Below are positions 6,949 through 15,344 of a stretch of DNA of 35,441 bases, piece after piece. The number at the start of each line of letters is the position of its first letter. Position 1 is the stretch's first letter. The stretch covers positions 1 through 35,441 of the forward strand of contig JAJPHQ010000055.1 in assembly GCA_021325195.1 (NCBI GenBank), written 5' to 3'. The notes beneath the pieces were generated by a model, which saw nothing but the letters and a program-made list of their open reading frames with translations, did no database searches and was not told where the DNA came from. A program made the position numbers and the translations under genes. This stretch comes from Gammaproteobacteria bacterium (GTDB lineage: Bacteria > Pseudomonadota > Gammaproteobacteria > Xanthomonadales > Rhodanobacteraceae).

Positions 6949-8240
6949 TGACAGAGCATGTGACCGTGCACCCCCGCAACCGTCTCGCGGCGTGGATCGA
7001 GGAGCGCCTGCCGGTGTTCTCGTTCCTGGCTTCGCACACCAGCGGTTATTACGCGCCCAAGAACTTCAACGTGATGTACTACTTCGGTTCGCTGGCGCTG
7101 CTGGTGCTGGCCAACCAGATCCTGACCGGCATCTTCCTGACGATGTTCTACAACCCGAGCGCGGCCGGCGCGTTCGACTCGGTGCAGTACATCATGCGCG
7201 ACGTGAAGTGGGGCTGGCTGATCCGCTACATGCACGAGGTCGGCGCGTCGATGTTCTTCATCGTCGTGTATCTGCACATGTTCCGCGGCCTGATGTACGG
7301 CTCGTACAAGAAGCCGCGCGAGCTGGTGTGGCTGCTGGGCATGCTCATCTTCCTGGCGCTGATGGCCGAGGCCTTCATGGGCTACGTGCTGCCGTGGGGC
7401 AACATGTCGTTCTGGGGCGCCAAGGTGATCATCACGCTGTTCAGCGCGGTGCCGTGGATCGGCGACACCCTGGTCACCTGGATCATGGGCAACTACTTCC
7501 CCGCCGACGCCACCCTGAACCGCTTCTTCGCGCTGCACGTGATCGCGCTGCCGCTGGTGCTGCTGCTGCTGGTGGTGCTGCACCTCGCCGCGCTGCACGA
7601 GGTCGGGTCCAACAACCCCGACGGCGTGGAAATCAAGCAGAAGAAGGGGCCGGACGGGCATCCGCTGGACGGCATTCCGTTCCATCCGTACTACACGGTG
7701 AAGGACCTGTTCGGGGTGGGCGTGTTCCTGATCATCTGCGCCTTCATCATTTTCTTCGAGCCGACCGTGGGCGGTTACTTCCTCGAGCCCGACAACTCGA
7801 TTCCCGCCAACAACCTGGTCACGCCGGCCGCGATCAAGCCGGTGTGGTACTTCTCGCCGTTCTACGCGATCCTCCGGATGATCCCGAGCAAGGGCTGGGG
7901 CGTGCTGGCGCTGCTGGCCTCGATCGTGCTGCTGTTCCTGGTGCCGTGGCTGGACCGCGGCAAGGTCAAGTCGATCCGCTACCGCGGCACCGGCTACAAG
8001 GTGGCGCTGACGATCTTCGCGATCGTGTTCGTGCTGCTGGGCACGATCGGCGCGGACCTCACCGCGATCTGGATCCCCGAGATCTTCGGCGCCAACGCCG
8101 ACGTCACCTTCATCGAGAACCTGTACGGCCGGATCCTGGTGATCCTGTATTTCGGATTCTTCGTGTTCCTGTGGGCGTACACGTATTTCGGCTGGGAGAG
8201 GACCAGGCCGGTTCCCGAGCGGGTGAGCATGCATGAATAG
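6948..8240 (+). CDS. petB: Ubiquinol-cytochrome c reductase, cytochrome b subunit
   Basis: The di-heme membrane subunit of cytochrome bc1. The heme ligands are visible as two pairs: His96/His110 (RYMHEVG...YLHMFRG) and His197/His212 (FALHVIA...LHLAALHE). The Qo-site loop reads PVWYFSPFYAILR; the canonical PEWY Glu is Val here, a variant I recall from other beta/gammaproteobacteria. About eight transmembrane helices are apparent. A GTG at 6945 also precedes; I chose the ATG at 6948, which overlaps the petA stop by one nucleotide and has AAAGGGG upstream. The protein is about 430 aa, normal for the full-length bacterial form. The petC gene follows after an unusually long, repeat-filled gap. Confidence 0.97.
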   Translation: MTEHVTVHPRNRLAAWIEERLPVFSFLASHTSGYYAPKNFNVMYYFGSLALLVLANQILTGIFLTMFYNPSAAGAFDSVQYIMRDVKWGWLIRYMHEVGASMFFIVVYLHMFRGLMYGSYKKPRELVWLLGMLIFLALMAEAFMGYVLPWGNMSFWGAKVIITLFSAVPWIGDTLVTWIMGNYFPADATLNRFFALHVIALPLVLLLLVVLHLAALHEVGSNNPDGVEIKQKKGPDGHPLDGIPFHPYYTVKDLFGVGVFLIICAFIIFFEPTVGGYFLEPDNSIPANNLVTPAAIKPVWYFSPFYAILRMIPSKGWGVLALLASIVLLFLVPWLDRGKVKSIRYRGTGYKVALTIFAIVFVLLGTIGADLTAIWIPEIFGANADVTFIENLYGRILVILYFGFFVFLWAYTYFGWERTRPVPERVSMHE

Positions 8241-8470
8241 CATGTGTGCGCCATCCCTGCGCATGAAAGCGGCCGGAGCTGCCATCCATGGCAAAGAGCT
8301 CCGTGGCCGCCCTTCTCGCCATGCCGAATTACCCGCCCGTGAAAGCGGACGTTGGCTGGGCTGTCCCTGCAAGAAAAGGCGGCCATCCACGGCCGCGGGT
8401 TGAGTGCGCTGTCCCTGCGCGTGAAAGCAGACAACCCCGTCTGCACTTCTCGCAAACAAGATGGGCTTCG
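8241..8470. repeat. Cluster of degenerate short repeats between petB and petC
   Basis: The 230-bp gap holds four degenerate copies of a unit resembling TGCGCGTGAAAGCGGNC, at 8259-8274, 8337-8350, 8368-8384 and 8417-8432. Three are preceded by a (G/A)TCCCTGC box. CATCCATGG/CATCCACGG palindromic cores occur at 8283 and 8384. The minus strand stays open here, but only as low-complexity Arg/Pro/Gln sequence. This is a dispersed intergenic repeat cluster, not a gene or CRISPR: the units are diverged and irregularly spaced. Confidence 0.7.
8281..8308. repeat. 28-bp dispersed repeat, intergenic copy
   Basis: Begins GCCATCCATGGC and ends AGCTCCGTGGCC. It matches the copy inside purK (16128-16155) at 27 of 28 positions, differing only at the 13th base (A here, C in purK). 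The core is partly palindromic (CCATGG, GAGCTC). Confidence 0.85.
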
Positions 8471-9220
8471 ATGATGCGTATGAGCAGAACATTGACGTTT
8501 ATTCTCCTGCCATTGTTGCTGCTCGTCGGCACGCCCGGCGCGTTCGCGGAAGAAGGCGGCGGCCTGCCCAGCGCCAACACCAACATCCACGATCAGGCTT
8601 CGCTGCAACGCGGCGCGCGCCTGTTCTTCAACTACTGCGTCGGCTGCCATTCCCTGAAGTACCTGCGTTATTCGCGGATGGCTGCCGATCTGGGCCTGAC
8701 CGAACAGCAGGTGATGGAAAACCTGGACTTCACCGGCGCCAGGTTCGGCGATCCGGTCATCTCGGCGATGCCTGCCGCCGATGCGCAGAAATGGTTCGGC
8801 AAGGACCCGCCCGACCTGTCGCTGGAAGTCGCGGCCAAGGGCGCCGACTGGGTCAGCGCCTACCTGCACTCGTTCTATCTCGATCCGACCTCGCAGGTCG
8901 GCTGGAACAACACGGTGCTGGTCAATGCGGCCATGCCGTTTCCGCTGTGGGAGCTGCAAGGCATCCAGACCGCGGTGATGGGACCCGCACAGGACGGGCT
9001 GCCGCCGCAGGTGGAGAAACTGGTGCTGAAGCAGGCGGGCAGCATGACGCCGGTGCAATACGACCAGGCCGTGCGCGATCTCGTCTCGTTCCTGCAGTAC
9101 GCGTCGGAGCCTGCGGCGCTGGAGCGCACCCACATCGGAGCGTGGGTGGTGCTGTACCTGGCCTTGTTCACCTTTTTCGCGTTCCTGCTGAAAAAGGAAT
9201 ACTGGAAGGACGTGCATTGA
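8471..9220 (+). CDS. petC: Ubiquinol-cytochrome c reductase, cytochrome c1 subunit
   Basis: The cytochrome c1 subunit, which carries electrons from the Rieske protein to soluble cytochrome c. A signal peptide (~1-26, ending GAFA) directs export. The covalent heme motif is CVGCH (56-60), and the likely axial Met is in NAAMPFPLWE (Met155). A C-terminal membrane anchor spans AWVVLYLALFTFFAFLL before KKEYW. The ATG cluster at 8471/8474/8480 leaves the exact start uncertain. The frame is open further upstream to 8288, but that part is intergenic repeat and would destroy the signal peptide, so it was rejected. It is separated from petB by repeats but still reads as one pet-ssp cluster. Confidence 0.95.
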   Translation: MMRMSRTLTFILLPLLLLVGTPGAFAEEGGGLPSANTNIHDQASLQRGARLFFNYCVGCHSLKYLRYSRMAADLGLTEQQVMENLDFTGARFGDPVISAMPAADAQKWFGKDPPDLSLEVAAKGADWVSAYLHSFYLDPTSQVGWNNTVLVNAAMPFPLWELQGIQTAVMGPAQDGLPPQVEKLVLKQAGSMTPVQYDQAVRDLVSFLQYASEPAALERTHIGAWVVLYLALFTFFAFLLKKEYWKDVH

Positions 9221-9319
9221 TCCCGTGCCAGCCGGGGGGCGGCGGGCGATGCAACTTGCAGGCTGGCCCCGGACGTTGCCCGGCCAGCGGAGTCCGGAAC
9301 CTGTGGGGAGGTCGTTGAC

Positions 9320-9946
9320 ATGATCCAGAACGCGCGAACACGTACCGTGCTTACCCTGTTTACCGCACCCGACGACATTCAATGCCACCGCGCGCGGCTG
9401 GTGCTGGCCGCCAAGGGCGTGGTCTATGACCGCGTCGAGGTGCAACCCGGCAAGCCGCACGAGGAGCTGCAGGAAATCAATCCGTACGGCGACCTGCCGA
9501 CCCTGCAGGACCGCGACCTGATCCTGTACGAGCCGGACGTGATCTGCGAATACGTCGATGAACGCTATCCGCATCCGCCGCTGATGCCGGTCGATCCGCT
9601 TTCCCGCGCGCGCTTGCGGCTGGCCTGCGTGCGCATCGAGCGCGACTGGCTGCCGGAAGTGGCCGCGATCCGGGCCGGCGGCCGTGCCGCCGAGACCGCG
9701 CGCAAGCGCCTGCGCGATGCGCTGATGACCGCGTTGCCACTGTTCAAGGCGGCCAAGTTCTTCCTCAACGCCGAAATGAGTCTGGCCGACTGCCTGGTCG
9801 CACCGGTGGTGTGGCGCCTGCCTTCACTGGACGTGCAGCTGCCCAAGGAAGGCAAGCCCATCGTCGATTACGGCGAGCGCATCTTCCGCAGCCAGGGTTT
9901 CGCGCGCAGCCTCACCACGGAAGAACGCCTGCTGGGCAACCTGTGA
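9320..9946 (+). CDS. sspA: Stringent starvation protein A (GST-fold)
   Basis: An RNA-polymerase-associated protein of the glutathione-S-transferase fold, related to E. coli SspA, which affects stationary-phase and acid-stress transcription. The N-terminal thioredoxin-like half has TLFTAPDDIQCHRARLVL and the cis-Pro segment NPYGDLPTL. The SspA hallmark surface loop PHPPLMPVD follows, then the helical C-terminal half (MSLADCLVAPVVW). It lacks the catalytic Ser/Cys/Tyr motif of active GSTs, as expected for SspA. The start ATG at 9320 has GGGGAGG 8 nt upstream. A 7-bp hairpin (9262-9268 with 9282-9288) lies in the petC-sspA gap. The petABC-sspA-sspB order is conserved in many beta- and gammaproteobacteria. 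Confidence 0.95.
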   Translation: MIQNARTRTVLTLFTAPDDIQCHRARLVLAAKGVVYDRVEVQPGKPHEELQEINPYGDLPTLQDRDLILYEPDVICEYVDERYPHPPLMPVDPLSRARLRLACVRIERDWLPEVAAIRAGGRAAETARKRLRDALMTALPLFKAAKFFLNAEMSLADCLVAPVVWRLPSLDVQLPKEGKPIVDYGERIFRSQGFARSLTTEERLLGNL

Positions 9947-9974
9947 GGCGGCTGCGCGGCCGTCGAGGCGAAGC

Positions 9975-10463
9975 ATGACCGAGCCGCCCGTCATGACCTC
10001 CAACCGCCCGTACCTGCTGCGCGCGGTGTACGAGTGGATCTGCGACAACGGTCTGACCCCGTACATCGTGGTCGATGCCAGGCATGCCGGGGTGCGGGTA
10101 CCCGCCTCGGCCGTGGCCGACGGACGCGTGGTGCTGAACATCGCCGCGCGCGCGGTGGCGCACCTGGAACTCGGCAACGAGGTGATCCGCTGCATGGCGC
10201 GCTTCGGCGGCGTCAGCCATCCGGTCGAAGTGCCGGTCCCCGCGGTGCAGGCGATCTACGCACGCGAGAACGGACAGGGCATGTTGCTGCCGCCGGATGC
10301 GCCGACGGAGGGCGAGGCGCCTGCACAGCAGAATGCGGGCGCGCCGCTCGCGGCGGTACCGGATGCCGCCGCCGGACAGGACGGGGCGGCCGGCCCGTCG
10401 GATGCACCCGGCACCGACAAGCCGCCGCCCAAGGGCAAGCCCACGTTGCGCGTTGTGAAATGA
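9975..10463 (+). CDS. sspB: ClpXP protease specificity-enhancing factor SspB
   Basis: The adaptor that tethers ssrA-tagged proteins to ClpXP. The N-terminal ~110 residues (RPYLLRAVYEWICDNGLTPYIVVDA...) are the dimeric substrate-binding domain. A flexible Ala/Pro/Gly-rich linker follows and ends in GKPTLRVVK, the ClpX-binding (XB) motif at the extreme C-terminus, as in E. coli SspB. The presence of both ends indicates a functional adaptor. The start at 9975 is used; a second ATG seven codons later (MTSNRPYLLRA) is equally plausible. It lies 28 bp after sspA. A 7-bp hairpin (10462-10481) follows the stop in the gap with the convergent DUF3301 gene. Confidence 0.95.
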   Translation: MTEPPVMTSNRPYLLRAVYEWICDNGLTPYIVVDARHAGVRVPASAVADGRVVLNIAARAVAHLELGNEVIRCMARFGGVSHPVEVPVPAVQAIYARENGQGMLLPPDAPTEGEAPAQQNAGAPLAAVPDAAAGQDGAAGPSDAPGTDKPPPKGKPTLRVVK

Positions 10464-10481
10464 CGACGTGACGCCGTCGTC
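10462..10481. terminator. Short hairpin between convergent sspB and DUF3301 genes
   Basis: GACGACG (10462-10468) pairs with CGTCGTC (10475-10481) around a 6-nt loop. It overlaps the sspB stop and has no U run, so a terminator role is only tentative. Confidence 0.3.
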
Positions 10482-10490
10482 GCGCGCAGG

Positions 10491-10910
10491 TCAATGCAGC
10501 GTCCGCTTCGCGCGGCCGATCGGAATCACGTTGTCGGTGCCGCCGCCGCGCGGCGGCGGGCGCGGGACGATGCGGCCCGCGCCCGGTGGCGCTGCCTCGG
10601 CGAGATTTTCCCGCGACGGCAGGCTGACGCGGACCACCCGGTCGCCCAGGAGGGTCATGCTGGCGCTCTGGCGGTCCTGGCCACCCAGGCTGGTGTCGAA
10701 ACGGTATTCACGAAACACCCGCAATGCGCCGTGCCGCCGGTGCAGGAACAGGCGGTGCAGCGCCACGCTCTGGTCCAGCAACTGCAACCCGTGCCGTTCG
10801 CACAGGCGCGCGGCGTGGCGCGTCGCGCGCTCGCGCAGCCGCAGCGCGTGATACCAGGCCACGCCGACCGCCACGCACACCGCCAGCGGCAGCCACACCT
10901 CGATCTGCAT
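10491..10910 (-). CDS. DUF3301-family membrane protein (139 aa)
   Basis: A small protein with one N-terminal transmembrane helix (VWLPLAVCVAVGVAWYHAL), then the cytoplasmic signature RERATRHAARLCERHGLQLLDQSVAL and FREYRFDTS. This is the pattern of DUF3301, a gammaproteobacterial family of unknown role. The C-terminal tail is Pro/Arg-rich. The start ATG at 10910 has a weak GGAAA upstream. It is the last gene of the apparent minus-strand run Trm112-DUF1631-nadC-DUF3301, with a 104-bp gap after nadC that I cannot assign. No catalytic motif is seen. Confidence 0.85.
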   Translation of the reverse strand: MQIEVWLPLAVCVAVGVAWYHALRLRERATRHAARLCERHGLQLLDQSVALHRLFLHRRHGALRVFREYRFDTSLGGQDRQSASMTLLGDRVVRVSLPSRENLAEAAPPGAGRIVPRPPPRGGGTDNVIPIGRAKRTLH

Positions 10911-11014
10911 CCGGAATTTCCGCGAATCGGCCAGGCCATCATCATGCCCGCGCCGGGTGCGGAAGGGAACGGCCGGCAGTCACGACGGGTTGACGCCCGG
11001 CGAGCAGGAATGAT

Positions 11015-11872
11015 TCAGGCCTCGTCGAAACGCATCGACAGGTCGATCGCGCGGATGTGCTTGGTCAGCGCGCCGACCGAAATGAAGTCCACGCCGGTTT
11101 CGGCGATCGCCCGCACCCGCGCCAGATCCACGCCGCCGGAGACTTCCAGCGGCACGCGACCCGCGGCGGCGGCCACCGCCTCGCGCAGCAGCGCGGGCGT
11201 GAAATCGTCCAGCAGCACGCGGTCGGCGCCGGCGGCAATCGCCTCGTGCAGTTCGTCCAGCGATTCCACCTCGACTTCCAGCAGCAGTTCCGGATGCGCC
11301 GCGCGCGCGGCCCGGACCGCCGGCGCGATGCCGCCGGCCGCGGCGACGTGGTTTTCCTTGACGAGGATCGCGTCGAACAGGCCGGTCCGGTGGTTGCAGC
11401 CGCCGCCGCAGCGCACCGCGTACTTCTGCGCCAGCCTGAGTCCCGGCAGGGTCTTGCGGGTATCGAGTATCTTCGCGCGCGTGCCCGCGACTGCATCGAC
11501 GAAGGCGCGTGTCGCGGTGGCGGTGGCCGACAGCGTCTGCAGGAAATTCAGCGCGGTGCGTTCGGCCGACACCAGCGCGCGCGCCTTTCCCGTGATGCGG
11601 CAGAGTTCCGCATCCGCCGGCAGGCGATCGCCGTCGGCGCATCGCCAGTCGATGCGCACCTCCGGATCGAGCTGCCGGAAACACGCCTCGGCCCACGCGC
11701 TGCCGGCCAGCACGGCGTCCTCCCTGCACACGATGCGCGCCTTCGCGCGCATCGCGGGATCGATCAGCGCGGCGGTGGCATCGCCCGTGCCCAAGTCTTC
11801 CGCGAGCGCGCGGCGGACGTCGGACTGGATGCTTTCCCGCGGCGGCGGTTGCGGCCTGTCGGCGGCGTTCAT
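11015..11872 (-). CDS. nadC: Nicotinate-nucleotide pyrophosphorylase (quinolinate phosphoribosyltransferase)
   Basis: Converts quinolinate and PRPP to nicotinate mononucleotide in de novo NAD synthesis. The type II PRTase signature is clear: LNFLQTLSATATATRAFVDAV, then TRKTLPGLRLAQKYAVRCGGG with the substrate-binding Arg/Lys residues, NHRTGLFDAILVKENH, and barrel-end glycines in LEVSGGVD and ISVGALTKH. The length of 285 aa is normal. The start ATG at 11872 overlaps the DUF1631 stop in an ATGA, implying translational coupling. An upstream extension in this frame lies inside DUF1631 and was not used. nadA/nadB are not in the window. Confidence 0.96.
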   Translation of the reverse strand: MNAADRPQPPPRESIQSDVRRALAEDLGTGDATAALIDPAMRAKARIVCREDAVLAGSAWAEACFRQLDPEVRIDWRCADGDRLPADAELCRITGKARALVSAERTALNFLQTLSATATATRAFVDAVAGTRAKILDTRKTLPGLRLAQKYAVRCGGGCNHRTGLFDAILVKENHVAAAGGIAPAVRAARAAHPELLLEVEVESLDELHEAIAAGADRVLLDDFTPALLREAVAAAAGRVPLEVSGGVDLARVRAIAETGVDFISVGALTKHIRAIDLSMRFDEA

Positions 11873-14205
11873 GCCTCGGGCTTGGCGGTCTGGCGCTCGG
11901 CCTGTGCGGCGCGCAGGCGTTCCACGATCGCATCCAGGGCGCGGTCGAACAGCGGCACTTCCTCGAGGATCAGCGCGCGTCCCTTGTGCAGTTCCAGCGC
12001 CAGCTGCGGCGCGCTGCGGTCGGCCACTTTCAGGCCGCGCCGGTTGACGAACAGGTACTTGCCGCTGATCGGGCTGATCCACGAGAGCTTGGCCCGTTCG
12101 CGCGTGCCCTGTTCGTCGATGAATTCCACCCAGGTGCCGACCTTGAGACCCTGCACCGCGCGCAGCGATTCGGGGTCGATGGCCTCTGCTTCCGGCGTTT
12201 CGGCCGCGGGTTCCGGGGGAGGCGCCGCCTCGATCACCGGCTGCACGTTCTCGGTGATGGCCGCCAGCACGGAGTCCGCGGTGTCCGCGGCGCGCGCGGG
12301 GGCTGCGGCCTCCTCGCCCAGTTGCTGGCGCCAGAACGTCTTCAGTTCATCGAGCAGGCGGTCGACATCGGGTTCCTGGAACGCGACGGTGGCGAGACCG
12401 TGGCGCAGGTGTTTTTCCAGCGCCGGCATCGAGTCGCGGAGACGCGCGCGCGCGACGTTGTCGCGCGGCACTTCCGCGCTGGCCACGAAGTCGTCCACGA
12501 ACTGCACGGCGGAACGGAACTCGGGTGAATCCGCGCCCTGGCGCAGCAGCACCAGCACCAGGTAATTGGCCCACGGCCGGGTCAGCACCCCGCGCAGCAG
12601 TGCCGGCAGCGCGCGGCCCTCGATCCGGGAGACGATTTCCTGGGCGGCCCGGCGGCGCGCCTCCTGCAGGCGCTCGCGGCCGCGCGCGGCTTCGGTGGCG
12701 CGGCTTTCGGCCAGCTCGGCGCGCTTGCGGTTCTGCTCGACGAAGGCGTTGAATTCGGCGAGGTGGCGCTCGAACACGCCGATGTCGTCGTCGAATTCGG
12801 CCAGCAGCGATTCCACCACGCTCTTGACCTTGTCGAAAAGGCGGTGGTCGCGGTCCGATTCCTCCGACCAGCCCTTGGCGGTGTCGGCCAGCAGGTCCAG
12901 CAGGCGGCGCGCGGGATGCGAGGCGTGCGCGAACATGCGCCGGTCGAGGATCGCGACCTTGAGATAGGGGATCTGCAGGCGCGACAGCAGCACCTGCATC
13001 GGCGCGGGAATGGTGTGGTCCTGGAGGATGTATTCGAACAGCATCCCGACCAGGTCGATGGTGTCTTCGTCGGCGCCGGACATGCGCGCGCGGGCCTCGC
13101 CGGAAAGCCGGCGAATCTGCTCGAGCAGTTCCGCCTTGAGGTGTTGCACCATCTCGACCGCGGTGCGCGTATCCACCGCGTTCGGCATCGCCGGCAGCGG
13201 ACGCGATTCGCCCTGCAGCAGCGTCAGCGCACCCAGCAGTTCGGCCGGGGTCAGCGACGCAATGGCCGGTCCGTCGCCGTAACCGCCATCGGCGTCGCTC
13301 CGGAAACTCTGGCGGCGCGCCGCCAGCAGGGAGGTCAGGGTCTGCATCAGCTCGGCGTGCAGGTCGGCGCTGCCGTCGTCGCCGGCCCACGCACCGGCTT
13401 CGGCGCCGGCCGCCGGATGCGGCGAGGCCGGGCGGCGTGCGCGCGCGGCCGTCGCGGTATCGGAGGCCCTGCGGTTCACCACCGGATGACGCAGGTGCGG
13501 CAGCACGCCGGCCTGCACCAGCTTGACGTTGACGTCGTGATACAGCGCATCCAGCGCGTTCAGCACGTAGCGCTCGAACATCTTCAGGATGATCAGGCGC
13601 ACCTTGATATCGACCACGTCGAGTTCGCGCAGCGCGTCCCGGAATGCCAGCGCGAGGGCGTTGGGGCCCAGCGGGTTGTTGGTGTCGTCGATGGCCTGGC
13701 CGCCGCAGATCACCGACAGCCGCTGGTTCAGCGCCGCCAGCGCGGCCGCCAGCCGCACGTCGGCCTTGGTGACCATGCTGGAAATCGCGAGCGATTCCTC
13801 CAGCTCGCGGTCGTCCACCAGGCTGAGCTCGCCGGTGGTGCCCGGACCGATGTCGGTCTGGTTCGCGCGTGCACGCGACAGCCGTCCGGCGGCGAAATCC
13901 GCGAAGCCGCGTGCGACCCGCTCGCTGAAAAGCCGCTCGATCCGCGGGCGTTTCTTGCGGGTTTCGCGCATGCCGTCGAAGTATTCGGTCTGGGTGGCGT
14001 TGCTCTCGGCCTTCTCGGCGAGGTCGAACAGCGTGTCGTCCACGTTGTCCAGCAGCGAGGCGACCAGGTCGCAGGTGTGCTTGAGCGTGAGCGCGCGCAC
14101 CGCGCCCAGCAGTTCCCCCACGTTTTCATGGCGCGGATCGCCGCGCGCACCCAGTTCGACGACCTTGTCGCCGGGACCGTGCTGGCTGGATTCGGGCAGG
14201 GTCAT
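11869..14205 (-). CDS. DUF1631-family protein with C-terminal PilZ-like domain
   Basis: A 778-aa, mostly helical, acidic cytoplasmic protein. The N-terminal part (LASLLDNVDDTLFDLAEKAES...) and the long middle are characteristic of DUF1631, a proteobacterial family of unknown function. Residues roughly 680-760 form a beta-rich segment (LKVGTWVEFIDEQGTRERAKLSWI, FVNRRGLKVAD) resembling a PilZ-like fold, the c-di-GMP-binding family. I do not see a clean RxxxR...DxSxxG pair, so nucleotide binding is unproven. A GTG two codons earlier (14211) is possible; I use the ATG at 14205. The 3' end overlaps nadC by 4 nt. Upstream is a 93-bp gap to the Trm112-like gene. Confidence 0.88.
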   Translation of the reverse strand: MTLPESSQHGPGDKVVELGARGDPRHENVGELLGAVRALTLKHTCDLVASLLDNVDDTLFDLAEKAESNATQTEYFDGMRETRKKRPRIERLFSERVARGFADFAAGRLSRARANQTDIGPGTTGELSLVDDRELEESLAISSMVTKADVRLAAALAALNQRLSVICGGQAIDDTNNPLGPNALALAFRDALRELDVVDIKVRLIILKMFERYVLNALDALYHDVNVKLVQAGVLPHLRHPVVNRRASDTATAARARRPASPHPAAGAEAGAWAGDDGSADLHAELMQTLTSLLAARRQSFRSDADGGYGDGPAIASLTPAELLGALTLLQGESRPLPAMPNAVDTRTAVEMVQHLKAELLEQIRRLSGEARARMSGADEDTIDLVGMLFEYILQDHTIPAPMQVLLSRLQIPYLKVAILDRRMFAHASHPARRLLDLLADTAKGWSEESDRDHRLFDKVKSVVESLLAEFDDDIGVFERHLAEFNAFVEQNRKRAELAESRATEAARGRERLQEARRRAAQEIVSRIEGRALPALLRGVLTRPWANYLVLVLLRQGADSPEFRSAVQFVDDFVASAEVPRDNVARARLRDSMPALEKHLRHGLATVAFQEPDVDRLLDELKTFWRQQLGEEAAAPARAADTADSVLAAITENVQPVIEAAPPPEPAAETPEAEAIDPESLRAVQGLKVGTWVEFIDEQGTRERAKLSWISPISGKYLFVNRRGLKVADRSAPQLALELHKGRALILEEVPLFDRALDAIVERLRAAQAERQTAKPEA

Positions 14206-14298
14206 GGCCACCGCATCCCGTGCGCGGACGAGTGTTTGCCGGGGCCTAGCAGTATGCCTTTGCGCAGGGCGGGGAACGTGAAAGGGTTCACAGGCCGC

Positions 14299-14565
14299 TC
14301 AGTTCGGGAAATCAGTGAGTTGCAGGGTGCCTATGCCTTCGTCCGCCAGCATCACCGGGATGTCGTCCTCGATGCGATAGACCACCTTGCGATCCATGGT
14401 GATCAGGCCGGCCGCAAGCGGCTCGGCGACCTTGCGGCCGGCCACGGTATCCACCGCGCCCGCGCCGATCGCCCTGTTGATCGCCTCCAGTTCGTCGGGA
14501 CGCAGCAGGCGCACCGGGGTCTTGGTGACGGGGTCGCAGAGGATGTCGAGCAATCGCTTGTCCAT
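14299..14565 (-). CDS. Trm112-family protein (88 aa)
   Basis: Begins MDKRLLDILCDPVTKTPVRLL and continues INRAIGAGAV, then IPVMLADEGI, the pattern of bacterial Trm112 (YcaR-like) proteins. Eukaryotic and archaeal Trm112 activate methyltransferases; the bacterial role is not settled. Only one cysteine of the usual zinc knuckle is present (ILCDP), so zinc binding is doubtful. The length is longer than the ~60-aa E. coli form because of an insert around VDTVAGRKVAEPLAA. It is divergent from purE with only 35 bp between starts, so their promoters must overlap the coding ends. It is the first gene of the minus-strand group leading to nadC. Confidence 0.9.
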   Translation of the reverse strand: MDKRLLDILCDPVTKTPVRLLRPDELEAINRAIGAGAVDTVAGRKVAEPLAAGLITMDRKVVYRIEDDIPVMLADEGIGTLQLTDFPN

Positions 14566-14600
14566 GCCGCGTACAATAGCCGTTTTGCAGCGATCAGGCC

Positions 14601-15173
<573 letters not shown>

Positions 15174-15259
15174 AAGCCCGGTTTCCGTTTTTCACCCAGC
15201 CTTGCCTGATTCCGGCGATGCCTCGTGGACATCACTTCGACCAGCGTCTTCGGAATTTG

Positions 15260-15299
15260 TCCCTCGCCCCCGACCCTCTCCCGCAGGCGGGACGAGGGA
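15260..15299. repeat. GC-rich palindromic repeat, copy 2 (purE-purK gap)
   Basis: The outer arms TCCCTCG (15260-15266) and CGAGGGA (15293-15299) enclose a second hairpin, TCCCGC (15279-15284) with GCGGGA (15287-15292). It has a REP-like architecture. It lies in the 171-bp gap between purE and purK and could also act on the purEK transcript. Confidence 0.7.
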
Positions 15300-15344
15300 A
15301 GTCGGCAGTAACGGGGGCCGTTGCGCATGCGATCCGGCAGCGTC

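Noticed and set aside
8241-8470. Possible CRISPR array
   Set aside because: Units are diverged, irregularly spaced and without unique spacers of constant length. No cas genes are present.
6891-8492. Minus-strand frame across petB and the petB-petC gap, including a proteinaceous-looking reading of the repeat cluster
   Set aside because: Antisense to petB, and the upstream part is pure repeat sequence. Such readings of repeats are often mis-annotated as hypothetical proteins.
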